From: Psychrobacter sp. 5A.1
GTDB taxonomy: Bacteria; Pseudomonadota; Gammaproteobacteria; Pseudomonadales; Moraxellaceae
Assembly (NCBI RefSeq): GCF_030407455.1
Contig: NZ_JASDDJ010000002.1
Coordinates: forward strand, 53,915 to 117,914
Direction of reading: 5' to 3'
Length of the DNA: 64,000 bases
Shown: piece by piece, positions 18,468-26,588 of the stretch
Position numbering within the stretch: the first letter of the stretch is position 1
Layout: each line of letters starts with the position of its first letter
Notes under the pieces: generated by a model
What the model was told of the DNA's origin: nothing
The model's database searches: none
What the model saw: the letters and a program-made list of their open reading frames with translations, nothing else
Translations under genes and position numbers: made by a program

Positions 18468-19028
18468 ATGAGCACCACATCGGCAACTGTTACTACTGTT
18501 GAGCAAAACGGACCTATCACCTCTCCTGCTGGTCAACCTAAAGTTGGCATCATCATGGGCTCACAGTCTGATTGGGCCACCATGAGCGCCGCTGCACAAT
18601 TACTAGCAGATTTCGATATCGCTTTTGAATGTGAAGTGGTCTCAGCACATCGTACGCCTGATAGATTATTTGATTATGCCAAAAATGCGAAAGGCAACGG
18701 CCTACAAGTTATCATCGCAGGTGCAGGCGGCGCCGCTCACTTACCCGGTATGTGTGCCAGCCAAACACCACTCCCTGTCTTTGGTGTTCCTGTAAAGTCA
18801 TCTATGCTTAGCGGTTGGGATAGCCTACTGTCTATCGTACAAATGCCTAAAGGTGTCGCCGTTGGAACATTGGCAATTGGCTCAGCAGGTGCTTACAATG
18901 CTGCCCTGCTTGCTATTCAAGTCTTGGCCTTGCATGATGACACGATTGCTACTAAGCTAGATCAGATGCGACAGTCTCAGACAGAGACCATTCTTGCCAG
19001 CCCAACGCCAGGTATTATCAACGCCTAA
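18468..19028 (+). CDS. purE: N5-carboxyaminoimidazole ribonucleotide mutase
   Basis: 186 aa, class I PurE. It moves the carboxyl group of N5-CAIR to give CAIR in purine synthesis, working with PurK. Residues 1-25 are a variable leader. The core begins [11 protein letters not shown] and includes SAHRTPD with the active-site histidine, and the [11 protein letters not shown] phosphate loop. AGGA precedes the ATG. A hairpin with a short T run (19152-19174) separates it from purK, so the two genes may be partly uncoupled. Confidence 0.96.
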   Translation: MSTTSATVTTVEQNGPITSPAGQPKVGIIMGSQSDWATMSAAAQLLADFDIAFECEVVSAHRTPDRLFDYAKNAKGNGLQVIIAGAGGAAHLPGMCASQTPLPVFGVPVKSSMLSGWDSLLSIVQMPKGVAVGTLAIGSAGAYNAALLAIQVLALHDDTIATKLDQMRQSQTETILASPTPGIINA

Positions 19029-19151
19029 GTAAGTATAGACTTGCTGGCTTTTATAGCAGAGTTTTTAATGTTGATTGAACATACCTGAATATTGGTAGCC
19101 AAAAAATAAAAGCTATCACACTGTACTTTTTAAGCAAGTCCGATTAGATAT

Positions 19152-19175
19152 AAGGTGCATACAGTGCACCTTTTC
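19152..19175 (+). terminator. Weak terminator or attenuator between purE and purK
   Basis: AAGGTGCA (19152-19159) pairs with TGCACCTT (19165-19172) around 5 nt, followed by only two more T. It may reduce rather than stop read-through. Confidence 0.55.
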
Positions 19176-19246
19176 CTATTTTCACCCATTGATTTTTAGA
19201 TTTTAATGTACAAAAACCTTATTCACTTTTATTCAAAGAGCCTGCC

Positions 19247-20599
19247 ATGACTACAGCAAACGCTTATCCTGTTACCCAAACCATTCGTACCATCGGTATT
19301 TTAGGCGGTGGTCAGCTTGGTATGATGCTTGCCGAAGCAGCCATGCCCCTAGGCTACCAATGTGTATTTTTAGAAGACAGTGCCGACTGTCCTGCCAGCC
19401 TATACGGTCGCGTCTTTCATAGCGAGCAATTAGAAGCATTTATCGAAGCCGCTGATGTTTTTACTCTCGAGTTTGAAAACACGCCGACAGCAACTGTCGA
19501 ACAGCTTACTGCCTTATCGAAGTCTGGTAGCAAGCAAGGCATGTTTCCACCATTGATTGCGCTAGATATTGCTCAAGATCGCTTAAAAGAAAAGCAGATG
19601 TTTAACTCGCTTGATATTGCCACCGTACCCTTTATGGCTGTCAATTCTGAAGCTGAATTAAAACAAGCTTGCAATGAGCTAGGTCTGCCTATCGTTCTAA
19701 AAACCAGCCGCGGCGGTTATGATGGCAAAGGTCAATTCGTCATCAAACAAGACAGCGATATTAAAGCCGCTTGGCAAGAACTCAAAGACGCAGTCACTGG
19801 AAAAGGCTCACTCACACCGACGCCAGCACCATTAATTGCCGAAGGCTTTATTAACTTTAGCCGTGAAGTGTCTATGATTGCGGCACGTACACAAAACGGT
19901 CAGGTTCGTTGCTATGACTTGGTCGAGAACCATCATCACCATGGTATTTTAGCTAAAACCCAAGCCCCTGCTGTTGGAACTAGCCATTTACTGCAGCAAG
20001 CAACCGATGCTATTACCACCGTCATGAACCATTTAGACTATGTTGGTGTCATGGCGCTGGAGCTATTTGTGACAAAAGACGCACGCGGTAATGACGCATT
20101 GCTTGCTAACGAAATTGCGCCACGCGTACACAACTCTGGGCATTGGAGTATTGAAGGTGCTGTTACTAGTCAGTTTGAAAACCATATTCGCGCAGTCGTC
20201 AACCTACCGCTAGGTGATACGGATAATGTACACCCAGCGATTATGCTCAATATCTTGGGTCAATATCCTGATATCAGCGCCGTGCTAAATATCGATGGTG
20301 CGCACTATCATAGCTACCACAAAGAAGAACGTGACGATCGTAAGATTGCGCATATTACTCTGATGCCGAACGATGTGGCCGATTTAGAGCCTGCTTTAGC
20401 CAAGCTCGTCGCGACTCTACCCAATAAAATGGGACTTGAGAAAAAACCTTCTCCAATTGATAGCCAGCCACAGGTGGAAGATAGTCTAACCACGACTGAC
20501 TCTAACAATACTGTAGAAAATACAGAATTGGCTATTGAAGATGGCCAGTCAGATAAAGCTATCAACGCTAAATCAAAAACAGAAAAGGCTAAGAAATAA
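19247..20599 (+). CDS. purK: N5-carboxyaminoimidazole ribonucleotide synthase
   Basis: 450 aa; the family is usually 355-390. This ATP-grasp enzyme makes N5-CAIR from AIR, bicarbonate and ATP. The start GILGGGQLGMML is the nucleotide-binding loop of the preATP-grasp domain; LKTSRGGYDGKGQ and NEIAPRVHNSGHW are the ATP-grasp and AIR-binding parts. The last about 60 residues (from KKPSPIDSQP) are a Ser/Asp/Lys-rich tail not found in typical PurK and probably disordered. The stop codon TAA shares its last A with the ATG of the next gene, so translation is coupled. Confidence 0.95.
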   Translation: MTTANAYPVTQTIRTIGILGGGQLGMMLAEAAMPLGYQCVFLEDSADCPASLYGRVFHSEQLEAFIEAADVFTLEFENTPTATVEQLTALSKSGSKQGMFPPLIALDIAQDRLKEKQMFNSLDIATVPFMAVNSEAELKQACNELGLPIVLKTSRGGYDGKGQFVIKQDSDIKAAWQELKDAVTGKGSLTPTPAPLIAEGFINFSREVSMIAARTQNGQVRCYDLVENHHHHGILAKTQAPAVGTSHLLQQATDAITTVMNHLDYVGVMALELFVTKDARGNDALLANEIAPRVHNSGHWSIEGAVTSQFENHIRAVVNLPLGDTDNVHPAIMLNILGQYPDISAVLNIDGAHYHSYHKEERDDRKIAHITLMPNDVADLEPALAKLVATLPNKMGLEKKPSPIDSQPQVEDSLTTTDSNNTVENTELAIEDGQSDKAINAKSKTEKAKK

Positions 20600-21048
20600 T
20601 GCAGATTTGGGTGGATGCGGATTCAGTACCATTGATAGCCAAAGACTTAATTATCAAAACGGCTGAACGCACACAAACCATGGCCATATTCGTCGCCAAT
20701 CAGTCGATTAAACTGCGCAAGTCACCACTGCTCACTATGACAGTGGTGCCGTCAGGGTTTGATAAAGCGGACGATTATATCGTTGAGCAAATACAGCCAG
20801 GCGATCTGGCCATTACTAGCGACATACCGTTAGCCAATGATATTTTGGACAAAGGAGGTATGGTTTTGACCACTCGCGGTGTGATCTATGATAAAAATAA
20901 TATTAAGCAAAAGCTCAATATGCGTGATTTTATGGATACCATGCGTGGTACTGGCGTATTAGAACTACAAGAGATGAGCGGACAGAAGCCTTATGGTGAC
21001 CGCGATAAAAAAGCGTTTGCCGATGGATTAAATAAATTGGTGCGTTAA
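20599..21048 (+). CDS. yaiI: YaiI/YqxD family (DUF188) protein
   Basis: 149 aa, near the family's usual 150. It begins MQIWVDADSVPLIAKDLI, the acidic signature of this PIN-like fold; E. coli YaiI has VDADACP, and here the Cys is Val-shifted (DADSVP). Further signs are VPSGFDKADDYIVEQIQPGDLAITSDIPLA and the C-terminal GDRDKKAFADGLNKLVR. It is presumed to be a nucleic-acid-related protein from its fold, but no function is established. Its ATG overlaps the purK stop by 1 nt. Confidence 0.92.
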   Translation: MQIWVDADSVPLIAKDLIIKTAERTQTMAIFVANQSIKLRKSPLLTMTVVPSGFDKADDYIVEQIQPGDLAITSDIPLANDILDKGGMVLTTRGVIYDKNNIKQKLNMRDFMDTMRGTGVLELQEMSGQKPYGDRDKKAFADGLNKLVR

Positions 21049-21272
21049 TTTCTAACATTCGCCAGACATTCTTCATCTGGTTTTTTACTATGCTAACGTC
21101 CATTACTAGCGATACTTATTTTATCTCTCTCCTTGCAAACCCTATACACTATATAACCAAACTCTATGCAAACGGCACGCTTCATAACGAAGCGTACCGC
21201 CTATTCTTGTTACGCTATGTTCAGTTTTTAAACATAAGTTTTTGAACAAAAATAACGTAAATAAAAATAGGA

Positions 21273-21911
21273 ATGACGATGAAAATTTTAGTAATTGGCG
21301 CAAGTGGTCGAGTAGGTACTGATTTGGTTAAGCAGTTATTGGCTGACGACCATCAAGTGATTGGTACTACCCGTCAGGAAGAAAAGCTATTTAAAGATGA
21401 CAATTATAGCCAGTTGGACTTAGACATTACGGCTGAAAAAGACTCAATTCAAAAGCAAATTGATCAAGATATTGATGCTGTTTATTTTGTTGCAGGCTCA
21501 GGTGGCAAAGACGTCTTAGAAGTAGACTTACATGGTGCAGTTAAGACCATCCAAGCGACACAAGACAAAGGTATCAAACGCTATATTATGCTTAGCACAG
21601 TATTCTCATTAGATACCAGTAAATGGGATAAAATTGCCGACTTAAAAGAATACTATATCTGTAAACACTATGCTGACCAATGGTTAATCAACAACAGCAC
21701 TTTGGACTACACTATCGTACAGGCAGGCGCACTAAAAGAGCGTGAAGCCACGGGCAAAATTACTGTCAATAATGACAGCTCAGGCGAAAATTCGATTGAA
21801 GATGTCGCCACTACTTTGGTAGCTGTATTAAAGGCAAACAATACTATCAAGACCGTCTTTAGCATGCAAAATGGTGAGACAGCCATTGATGAGGCTATAG
21901 CAAAGTTATAA
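21273..21911 (+). CDS. NAD(P)-binding atypical short-chain dehydrogenase-like protein
   Basis: 212 aa. The Rossmann nucleotide motif GASGRVG is at residues 9-15, preceded by the beta strand MKILVI. It resembles the atypical SDR/NmrA-like group (YwnB or BVR-B-like) that binds NAD(P)H; the STVFSLD and YYICKHYADQWL blocks hold Tyr and Lys spaced as in that group. Substrate unknown. AGGAATGACG covers the start region (first ATG at 21273, second two codons later). It is monocistronic, ended by the 21924 terminator. Confidence 0.85.
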   Translation: MTMKILVIGASGRVGTDLVKQLLADDHQVIGTTRQEEKLFKDDNYSQLDLDITAEKDSIQKQIDQDIDAVYFVAGSGGKDVLEVDLHGAVKTIQATQDKGIKRYIMLSTVFSLDTSKWDKIADLKEYYICKHYADQWLINNSTLDYTIVQAGALKEREATGKITVNNDSSGENSIEDVATTLVAVLKANNTIKTVFSMQNGETAIDEAIAKL

Positions 21912-21923
21912 TCATTGAAGCAA

Positions 21924-21957
21924 AAAAGCGAGTAAGCCAAAAGGTTTACTCGCTTTT
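21924..21957. terminator. Bidirectional terminator
   Basis: AAAAGCGAGTAAGCC (21924-21938) pairs with GGTTTACTCGCTTTT (21943-21957). It serves the SDR-like gene on plus and epmA on minus. Confidence 0.9.
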
Positions 21958-22020
21958 CTATGGCTGTCGTTTGAGAATGGATTATTAAGTGAGCAATAAT
22001 AGCTACTTTCTGTAGAAAAA

Positions 22021-23091
22021 CTATGCCAAACCGCTTGGAAACGGAATCACTTCCTCTAGGCTACTAGCTCCTGTGATGACCATTAGTAGCCTATCTACGC
22101 CGACAGCAATACCACTACAAGGTATCAAATCATCAGATGCCGCTAGTAGATGCTCATCGATTGGCATTTTTGGCAGGTTATGACGCTGGCGCAATTGGTT
22201 ATCTTGCTCAAAGCGTTCTCTTAACGCTTGCCCATCTGCCAGTTCATCATAAGCATTGGCAATCTCAATACCATTGATATAGAGCTCAAAACGTTTGGCA
22301 ATTTTATTACCGTCTTTGTCCAAAGCTGTTTTTGCTAATGCGGCGGTCGCTGGCGGATACTCTATAATTAACGTTGGTAGGTCATGACCTAAATTTGGCT
22401 CAACTGCATGACTGAATAACAAATCTAGCCAGCTCTGGCGACGGTCTTCTTCCGTATTTACTGCACTGCTCAACTCACTATTAAAGTCAAAGCCTGTTAA
22501 GCCTTTATCTTCTGCTACTGCTTGTAGTGTGGCTAGACTAGCGGTTAGTGGATGGATACCGACAAAATCCATAAAGGCATCAACATAACGGTAATGGCTC
22601 ATGACGACTGCATTACCATAAAGCGCTTCTAATAGCTCACCCAGTTCAGTCGCTATATCATCTAAGCTATAATTTGGCTGATACCATTCGAGCATCGTAA
22701 ATTCGATATTGTGCCGCACACCTATTTCATTGTCTCGAAAAACAGGACAAATCTGATAAATAGGCACTTGCCAGCTGGCCAATAAACGCTTCATAGCGAA
22801 TTCAGGTGACGTATGCAAATAATAGGTCTGTAGTTTGTCTCGATAAGTAACCTGCGCGGCGACTGACTGCAAAAAAGTATCGGTATTACCCGCTTGTGAC
22901 AGTAGCGGTGTCTGCACCTCTAACACTTGTCGCTTGGCAAAAAACTGACGGATATTACTCATAAACTGCGCACGCTGCTGCGCCATCGCCAATGTCATGG
23001 TCGGTGCATAGCTAGGCTTAGAACTAATAGTCTTAGAACTAGTAAGCTTAGAAATAATAGGCTGCGAAGAAATGTTATTTGCTTGAGTCAT
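22021..23091 (-). CDS. epmA: Elongation factor P lysine lysyltransferase
   Basis: 356 aa from ATG at 23091; E. coli EpmA (GenX, PoxA) is 325. This lysyl-tRNA synthetase-like enzyme attaches beta-lysine to a lysine of EF-P. It has the class II core without the anticodon-binding domain. Visible motifs are RQVLEVQTPLLS (motif 1), FRDNEIGVRHNIEFTMLEWY (motif 2) and GVDRLLMVITG (motif 3). The first about 45 residues are a Ser/Thr/Lys-rich leader with a short repeat (TSSKTISSKP). The open frame runs 14 codons further, through the end of the family A element, starting at TTG 23133. I chose the first ATG outside the element. No clear ribosome site is seen. Confidence 0.92.
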   Translation of the reverse strand: MTQANNISSQPIISKLTSSKTISSKPSYAPTMTLAMAQQRAQFMSNIRQFFAKRQVLEVQTPLLSQAGNTDTFLQSVAAQVTYRDKLQTYYLHTSPEFAMKRLLASWQVPIYQICPVFRDNEIGVRHNIEFTMLEWYQPNYSLDDIATELGELLEALYGNAVVMSHYRYVDAFMDFVGIHPLTASLATLQAVAEDKGLTGFDFNSELSSAVNTEEDRRQSWLDLLFSHAVEPNLGHDLPTLIIEYPPATAALAKTALDKDGNKIAKRFELYINGIEIANAYDELADGQALRERFEQDNQLRQRHNLPKMPIDEHLLAASDDLIPCSGIAVGVDRLLMVITGASSLEEVIPFPSGLA

Positions 23092-23112
23092 TTGTGATCT
23101 ACTGCGATTGAT

Positions 23113-23381
23113 TAGGGTCTGTTGAACATTCAAATATTAGGGCTGCTGATTGCTAAAATTGCACCAAATTAGGCGCAAGCCGACGATAATGTCGAGACCT
23201 TAACTAGGATTGCAACAACGTTTGGGGTGATTTTAGCATCAGCCTTTCAGGGCAGTACTATTTTCTGCCAATATGCAGTGAAATTGTTTAACCTAGAATG
23301 ACTAGGCGTCAAAAATTTCACTGCATATTGTCTAAAAAATAGTGACTGCCAGCACCACATTTGTATGTTCAACAGACCCTA
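23113..23381 (-). mobile_element. Family A miniature inverted-repeat element, 269 bp
   Basis: TA-flanked, in reverse orientation relative to the copies at 30636 and 52605. The ends are AGGGTCTGTTGAACATTC and its near-complement. It lies between pdxB and epmA, both read leftward, so it would be transcribed if they form one unit. In this copy the arms of the first hairpin (AATATGCAGTGAAATT and its exact complement) are perfect over 16 bp, better than in the other copies. No coding capacity. Confidence 0.9.
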
Positions 23382-23414
23382 ATAATCGGTTTGGTAATTA
23401 GGTGTTTGAATTTT

Positions 23415-24539
23415 TTAAAACTGCCATTCACGACGTAGATGATAATCGCGTCTCAAACCATCAAAGTCAGCACCATTAACCTGCCCTTCAATTTCTTTGC
23501 TTCTCAATGAGGCATCGTCTTGCTGAATATCATAGAACTTTATCAGTCTGTCCGGATGTGCTTTTAATTCAGACCATAGAAATAAGTTAAGCGGTAATAG
23601 CCTGTGCATCGTTTGGGTAGGTAGAACGGCCAGTTTCTCACATAGCGCATCATAAATGATTTGTGTGCCACGCAGCTTACCTTCTAACGTGTAGCCAGCG
23701 ATATGCGGAGTGGCGAAGGCAAGCTTAGATAATAATTGCTCAGCAATCTGAGGCTCGTGCTCAAACACATCAAGCACCACTTGTCGCCCAGTACGCTCAA
23801 TATCTGCTACCAGTGCATCTGCCTCAATCACAGGCCCACGCGCACTATTAATCAGTATTGTATCAGCAGGCATCAGAGCCAATGAATCGGCATCAATGAG
23901 ATGACGCGTTGGATAATTGCTGCCTCTAGAATGTGCATCACTCTCCTTATCGGTCAAAGGCACATGCAGACTGACCACATCGCTTTGGCTCAGCACCTGC
24001 TCTAAACTGGCATTATTTATCTTGGATTTTGGTAATAATGGATCATAGCCTAATACTTGCCAGCCCAAATCATTGGCATACTGCACAAGCGTACTACCAA
24101 TATTACCAAGACCGATAATACCGAGAGTAACTGATTGCTGCCAATACTGCGGACGCAACGTCAATGCGGCTGTCAGTACGTACTGCGCGACAGAATGCTT
24201 GCTACAGCCAGCAGCATTGGCAAAAGTAATATGGCGCTGCATCAAATAATCTTGATCGACATGATCTGTACCGATGGTTGCAGAACCCACAAACTGAACA
24301 CTGTCGTTATTCGCCAACAATGCCTCATTCACTTGCGTCACGGAACGTATCAATAATACATCTGGCTGTATCTCAGCGAGTAACTTTGCATCAATATCTC
24401 GCCCAGCGACAGGGACGATATCAATCGTCCGCTCAGTCAACTGACCAAGCGTAGTCGTACTAAAAAAATCAGTCAAACTGGCGATATTGCTATCAGCCAA
24501 AATAGTAATATGTTTAATAGTATTCACCCTACCCTTCAT
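23415..24539 (-). CDS. pdxB: Erythronate-4-phosphate dehydrogenase
   Basis: 374 aa; E. coli PdxB is 378. It is the second step of vitamin B6 synthesis from erythrose 4-phosphate: NAD-dependent oxidation of 4-phosphoerythronate. It is a D-2-hydroxyacid dehydrogenase with the GLGNIGSTL nucleotide loop, the catalytic Arg in LINSARGPVI, the Glu in DVFEHEPQ, and the His in ATPHIAGYTLEGK. The last is specific to PdxB, as is the substrate part FVGSATIGTDHVD. Start at ATG 24539; a GTG four codons in is an alternative. It follows the permease gene by 54 bp on the same strand. Confidence 0.95.
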   Translation of the reverse strand: MKGRVNTIKHITILADSNIASLTDFFSTTTLGQLTERTIDIVPVAGRDIDAKLLAEIQPDVLLIRSVTQVNEALLANNDSVQFVGSATIGTDHVDQDYLMQRHITFANAAGCSKHSVAQYVLTAALTLRPQYWQQSVTLGIIGLGNIGSTLVQYANDLGWQVLGYDPLLPKSKINNASLEQVLSQSDVVSLHVPLTDKESDAHSRGSNYPTRHLIDADSLALMPADTILINSARGPVIEADALVADIERTGRQVVLDVFEHEPQIAEQLLSKLAFATPHIAGYTLEGKLRGTQIIYDALCEKLAVLPTQTMHRLLPLNLFLWSELKAHPDRLIKFYDIQQDDASLRSKEIEGQVNGADFDGLRRDYHLRREWQF

Positions 24540-24593
24540 CGTTTTTATAACATAGTCAAATAATAGTGGTTCTAGTAGTAGAATCGCTGTTAT

Positions 24594-25721
24594 TTATTGC
24601 GACTCATTCACTGGTGGCAATGTGTCGTCATCAGTCAGCTCTATCTCTTGTGGCGAAAATATTTCATTTTTATGCTGTGATATCCATTCACGCCATACCG
24701 CAAGCCCGATAGCCAATACCACAGGCCCGATAAACAGACCAACAAAGCCAAAAGCCGTCAAACCGCCCAACACCCCAATAAAAATAATAATAAAAGGAAT
24801 TTTGGTTGCACCACTAATAACGATAGGACGGATGAGATTATCAACCCAGCTGATAACCAATACACCCCACAGTGCCAAGCCAATACCTTCTGCAGTATGT
24901 CCTTGACTCAATAGCCAGATCGATACACCGCCCCAAACGAATGGCGTGCCAAAGGGAATCAAGGCAATAATAAACGTGACAATGGTCAATAAAATAGGAC
25001 TTGGCGCACCAGAAAAATAATAACCAACGCCCGCAAGCAATGCCTGTGCCAATGCCGTCAAACCAATACCATAAACCACCGCGCGCGTGGTCGTACCCAC
25101 AGAGTCAATATAACCATCAATCCGATTGCCAATGATATTACGCAGTGCTTGACGGATCTGGCGAACCAAGCTGGTGCCATCACGATAAAAGAAAAACAAC
25201 GTCATCAGCGCCATGCCCAACTTAGCAAGTCCGCTAAACACCACATCAAAGGCTATTTTGCCATAATATAAATGCGACTGAACCCAAATACGAAAAGCTT
25301 CTAGCGTCCCTTCAGGGTTTTTGTTGATGCGCCACAGTACATCTTTGACTTGCTGACCGATGATAGGCAAGTCTTTAATAGAGTCAGGCACATCTAAATA
25401 ACCCACCTTTATACGGTAGATTAAGTTACTGATTAGGCTCAAGGCTTCTTGTTGCAAAATAAAGACACCGATTACCAGCGGCACACCTATGATTAAAGAG
25501 ATGTTCACCGTCATAATAGCGGCGCTAAAATCTGGGCTCAGCTTAACTTTTTCATGAAAAAAGCTATAAATAGGAAAGGTTACATATGCCAAAATCGCTG
25601 CCCACAGCGCTGGTACAATAAAAAACTGTACCACTTGAAAACACAATACGAACAGCACCACCAGCAAGGTAATCGCTAGTAAGCGCTGAATAATAAATTC
25701 TTTTGTCCAGTTTTCAATCAT
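24594..25721 (-). CDS. AI-2E family (PerM-like) transporter
   Basis: 375 aa from ATG 25721; a TTG nine codons upstream opens the frame. Seven to eight membrane segments are expected in the AI-2E/UPF0118 family arrangement: two N-terminal helices (about 10-50), one near 60-85, a soluble loop, then a C-terminal bundle from about 145. The conserved C-terminal blocks PFGTPFVWGGVSIWLL, SWVDNLIRP and GLTAFGFVGLFIGPVVLA are present. Members have been linked to autoinducer-2 export or sodium/proton exchange; neither can be assigned here. The C-terminal 25 residues are acidic. Confidence 0.88.
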   Translation of the reverse strand: MIENWTKEFIIQRLLAITLLVVLFVLCFQVVQFFIVPALWAAILAYVTFPIYSFFHEKVKLSPDFSAAIMTVNISLIIGVPLVIGVFILQQEALSLISNLIYRIKVGYLDVPDSIKDLPIIGQQVKDVLWRINKNPEGTLEAFRIWVQSHLYYGKIAFDVVFSGLAKLGMALMTLFFFYRDGTSLVRQIRQALRNIIGNRIDGYIDSVGTTTRAVVYGIGLTALAQALLAGVGYYFSGAPSPILLTIVTFIIALIPFGTPFVWGGVSIWLLSQGHTAEGIGLALWGVLVISWVDNLIRPIVISGATKIPFIIIFIGVLGGLTAFGFVGLFIGPVVLAIGLAVWREWISQHKNEIFSPQEIELTDDDTLPPVNESQ

Positions 25722-26191
25722 AGCGTATAAACCAAAAGCGGACAGCAAACGATAATTTTGCTGGCGAGTTTATAAATGTGTGATGAATATCAGCTCCTAG
25801 ACGCTGTCTGTGAACCATACCCATTGGCGAGAATTGCAAATCATAAATATATAAAGAAGATACTGCGTTGGACTGATGAAATCACATGACTATTAAGTGA
25901 CTCGACCGTTAAATAGCATAACAAGGTCACGAATTTACAGCCATTTAGCATGATAAAAATACAATAAAAGCCCAATCATCGCGCTATATTATGCAACAAA
26001 GCCTGTGAATTATATAAGGCGTTGTTGTAATCTTTACTTACAACTTTGTCTATGCAAGCTTACTAGATGACAACGATAATGACTAGCGCATAATGCATGA
26101 ATTTAGTGTGTAAAAACGCGACAGTGAAAACTGCTTTTATGTGCAGCTTTTAAACTGTTATCTTATAAGGGAATCCACTGGTGGGTTCTAT

Positions 26192-26216
26192 TTGTCGCGA
26201 CAATTGATGTTATACT
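26192..26216 (+). promoter_or_regulatory. Possible promoter with operator-like palindrome
   Basis: TTGTCGCGACAA (26192-26203) is a perfect 12-bp palindrome. TATACT (26211-26216), preceded by TGT, resembles a -10 box. The palindrome would cover the -35 to -10 spacer, as expected for a repressor site. The regulator is unknown. Confidence 0.4.
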
Positions 26217-26251
26217 AAAGCAATTATTTTAAGCTTTTCAGTGTAGTTAAG

Positions 26252-26289
26252 TTTATTTGCACATATTTATTTGCACATATTTATTTGCA
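26252..26289. repeat. 14-bp tandem repeat, 2.7 copies
   Basis: TTTATTTGCACATA occurs at 26252-26265 and 26266-26279, followed by the first 10 bases of a third copy. It lies in the nadE leader, about 35 bp after the possible -10 box. Confidence 0.9.
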
Positions 26290-26588
26290 TCGTTGTACAG
26301 ACATCGAATCCTTTAAGCCAGATTTCCACATCTTCTTATATTGTCTTTTTCTAGACTGTCATAAGACCTCATTTTGGGGTGTCGCTATCACTTGGGATGA
26401 GATACTTGAGCACAATCATAGGTCTTTTATAAAGGCCTATGTAAGATTTAGACTCATCATATCTATTCAATATTTGAGCATGATATGCAAGCGCGCAGTT
26501 TTGAGTTCATTTCGGATTTACTTTGATTTTATTTGAAATCAATACAGACTCACCAAATTTTAATAATATATCGATAGGAACAATAACA

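Larger units (their letters stand above)
25749..26588. other. Long intergenic region upstream of nadE
   Basis: About 840 bp between the permease and nadE without a convincing gene. It holds a 12-bp palindrome close to a TATACT box (26192-26216) and a 14-bp tandem repeat (26252-26289), listed separately. An 83-codon frame over 26285-26536 has no ribosome site and no recognisable protein character. Confidence 0.45.

Noticed and set aside
23113..23381. Family A as a complete insertion sequence
   Set aside because: 269 bp with no reading frame for a transposase; it can only be a non-autonomous element.
26285..26536. 83-codon plus frame upstream of nadE
   Set aside because: It begins in the 14-bp repeat, lacks a ribosome site and overlaps the nadE leader.
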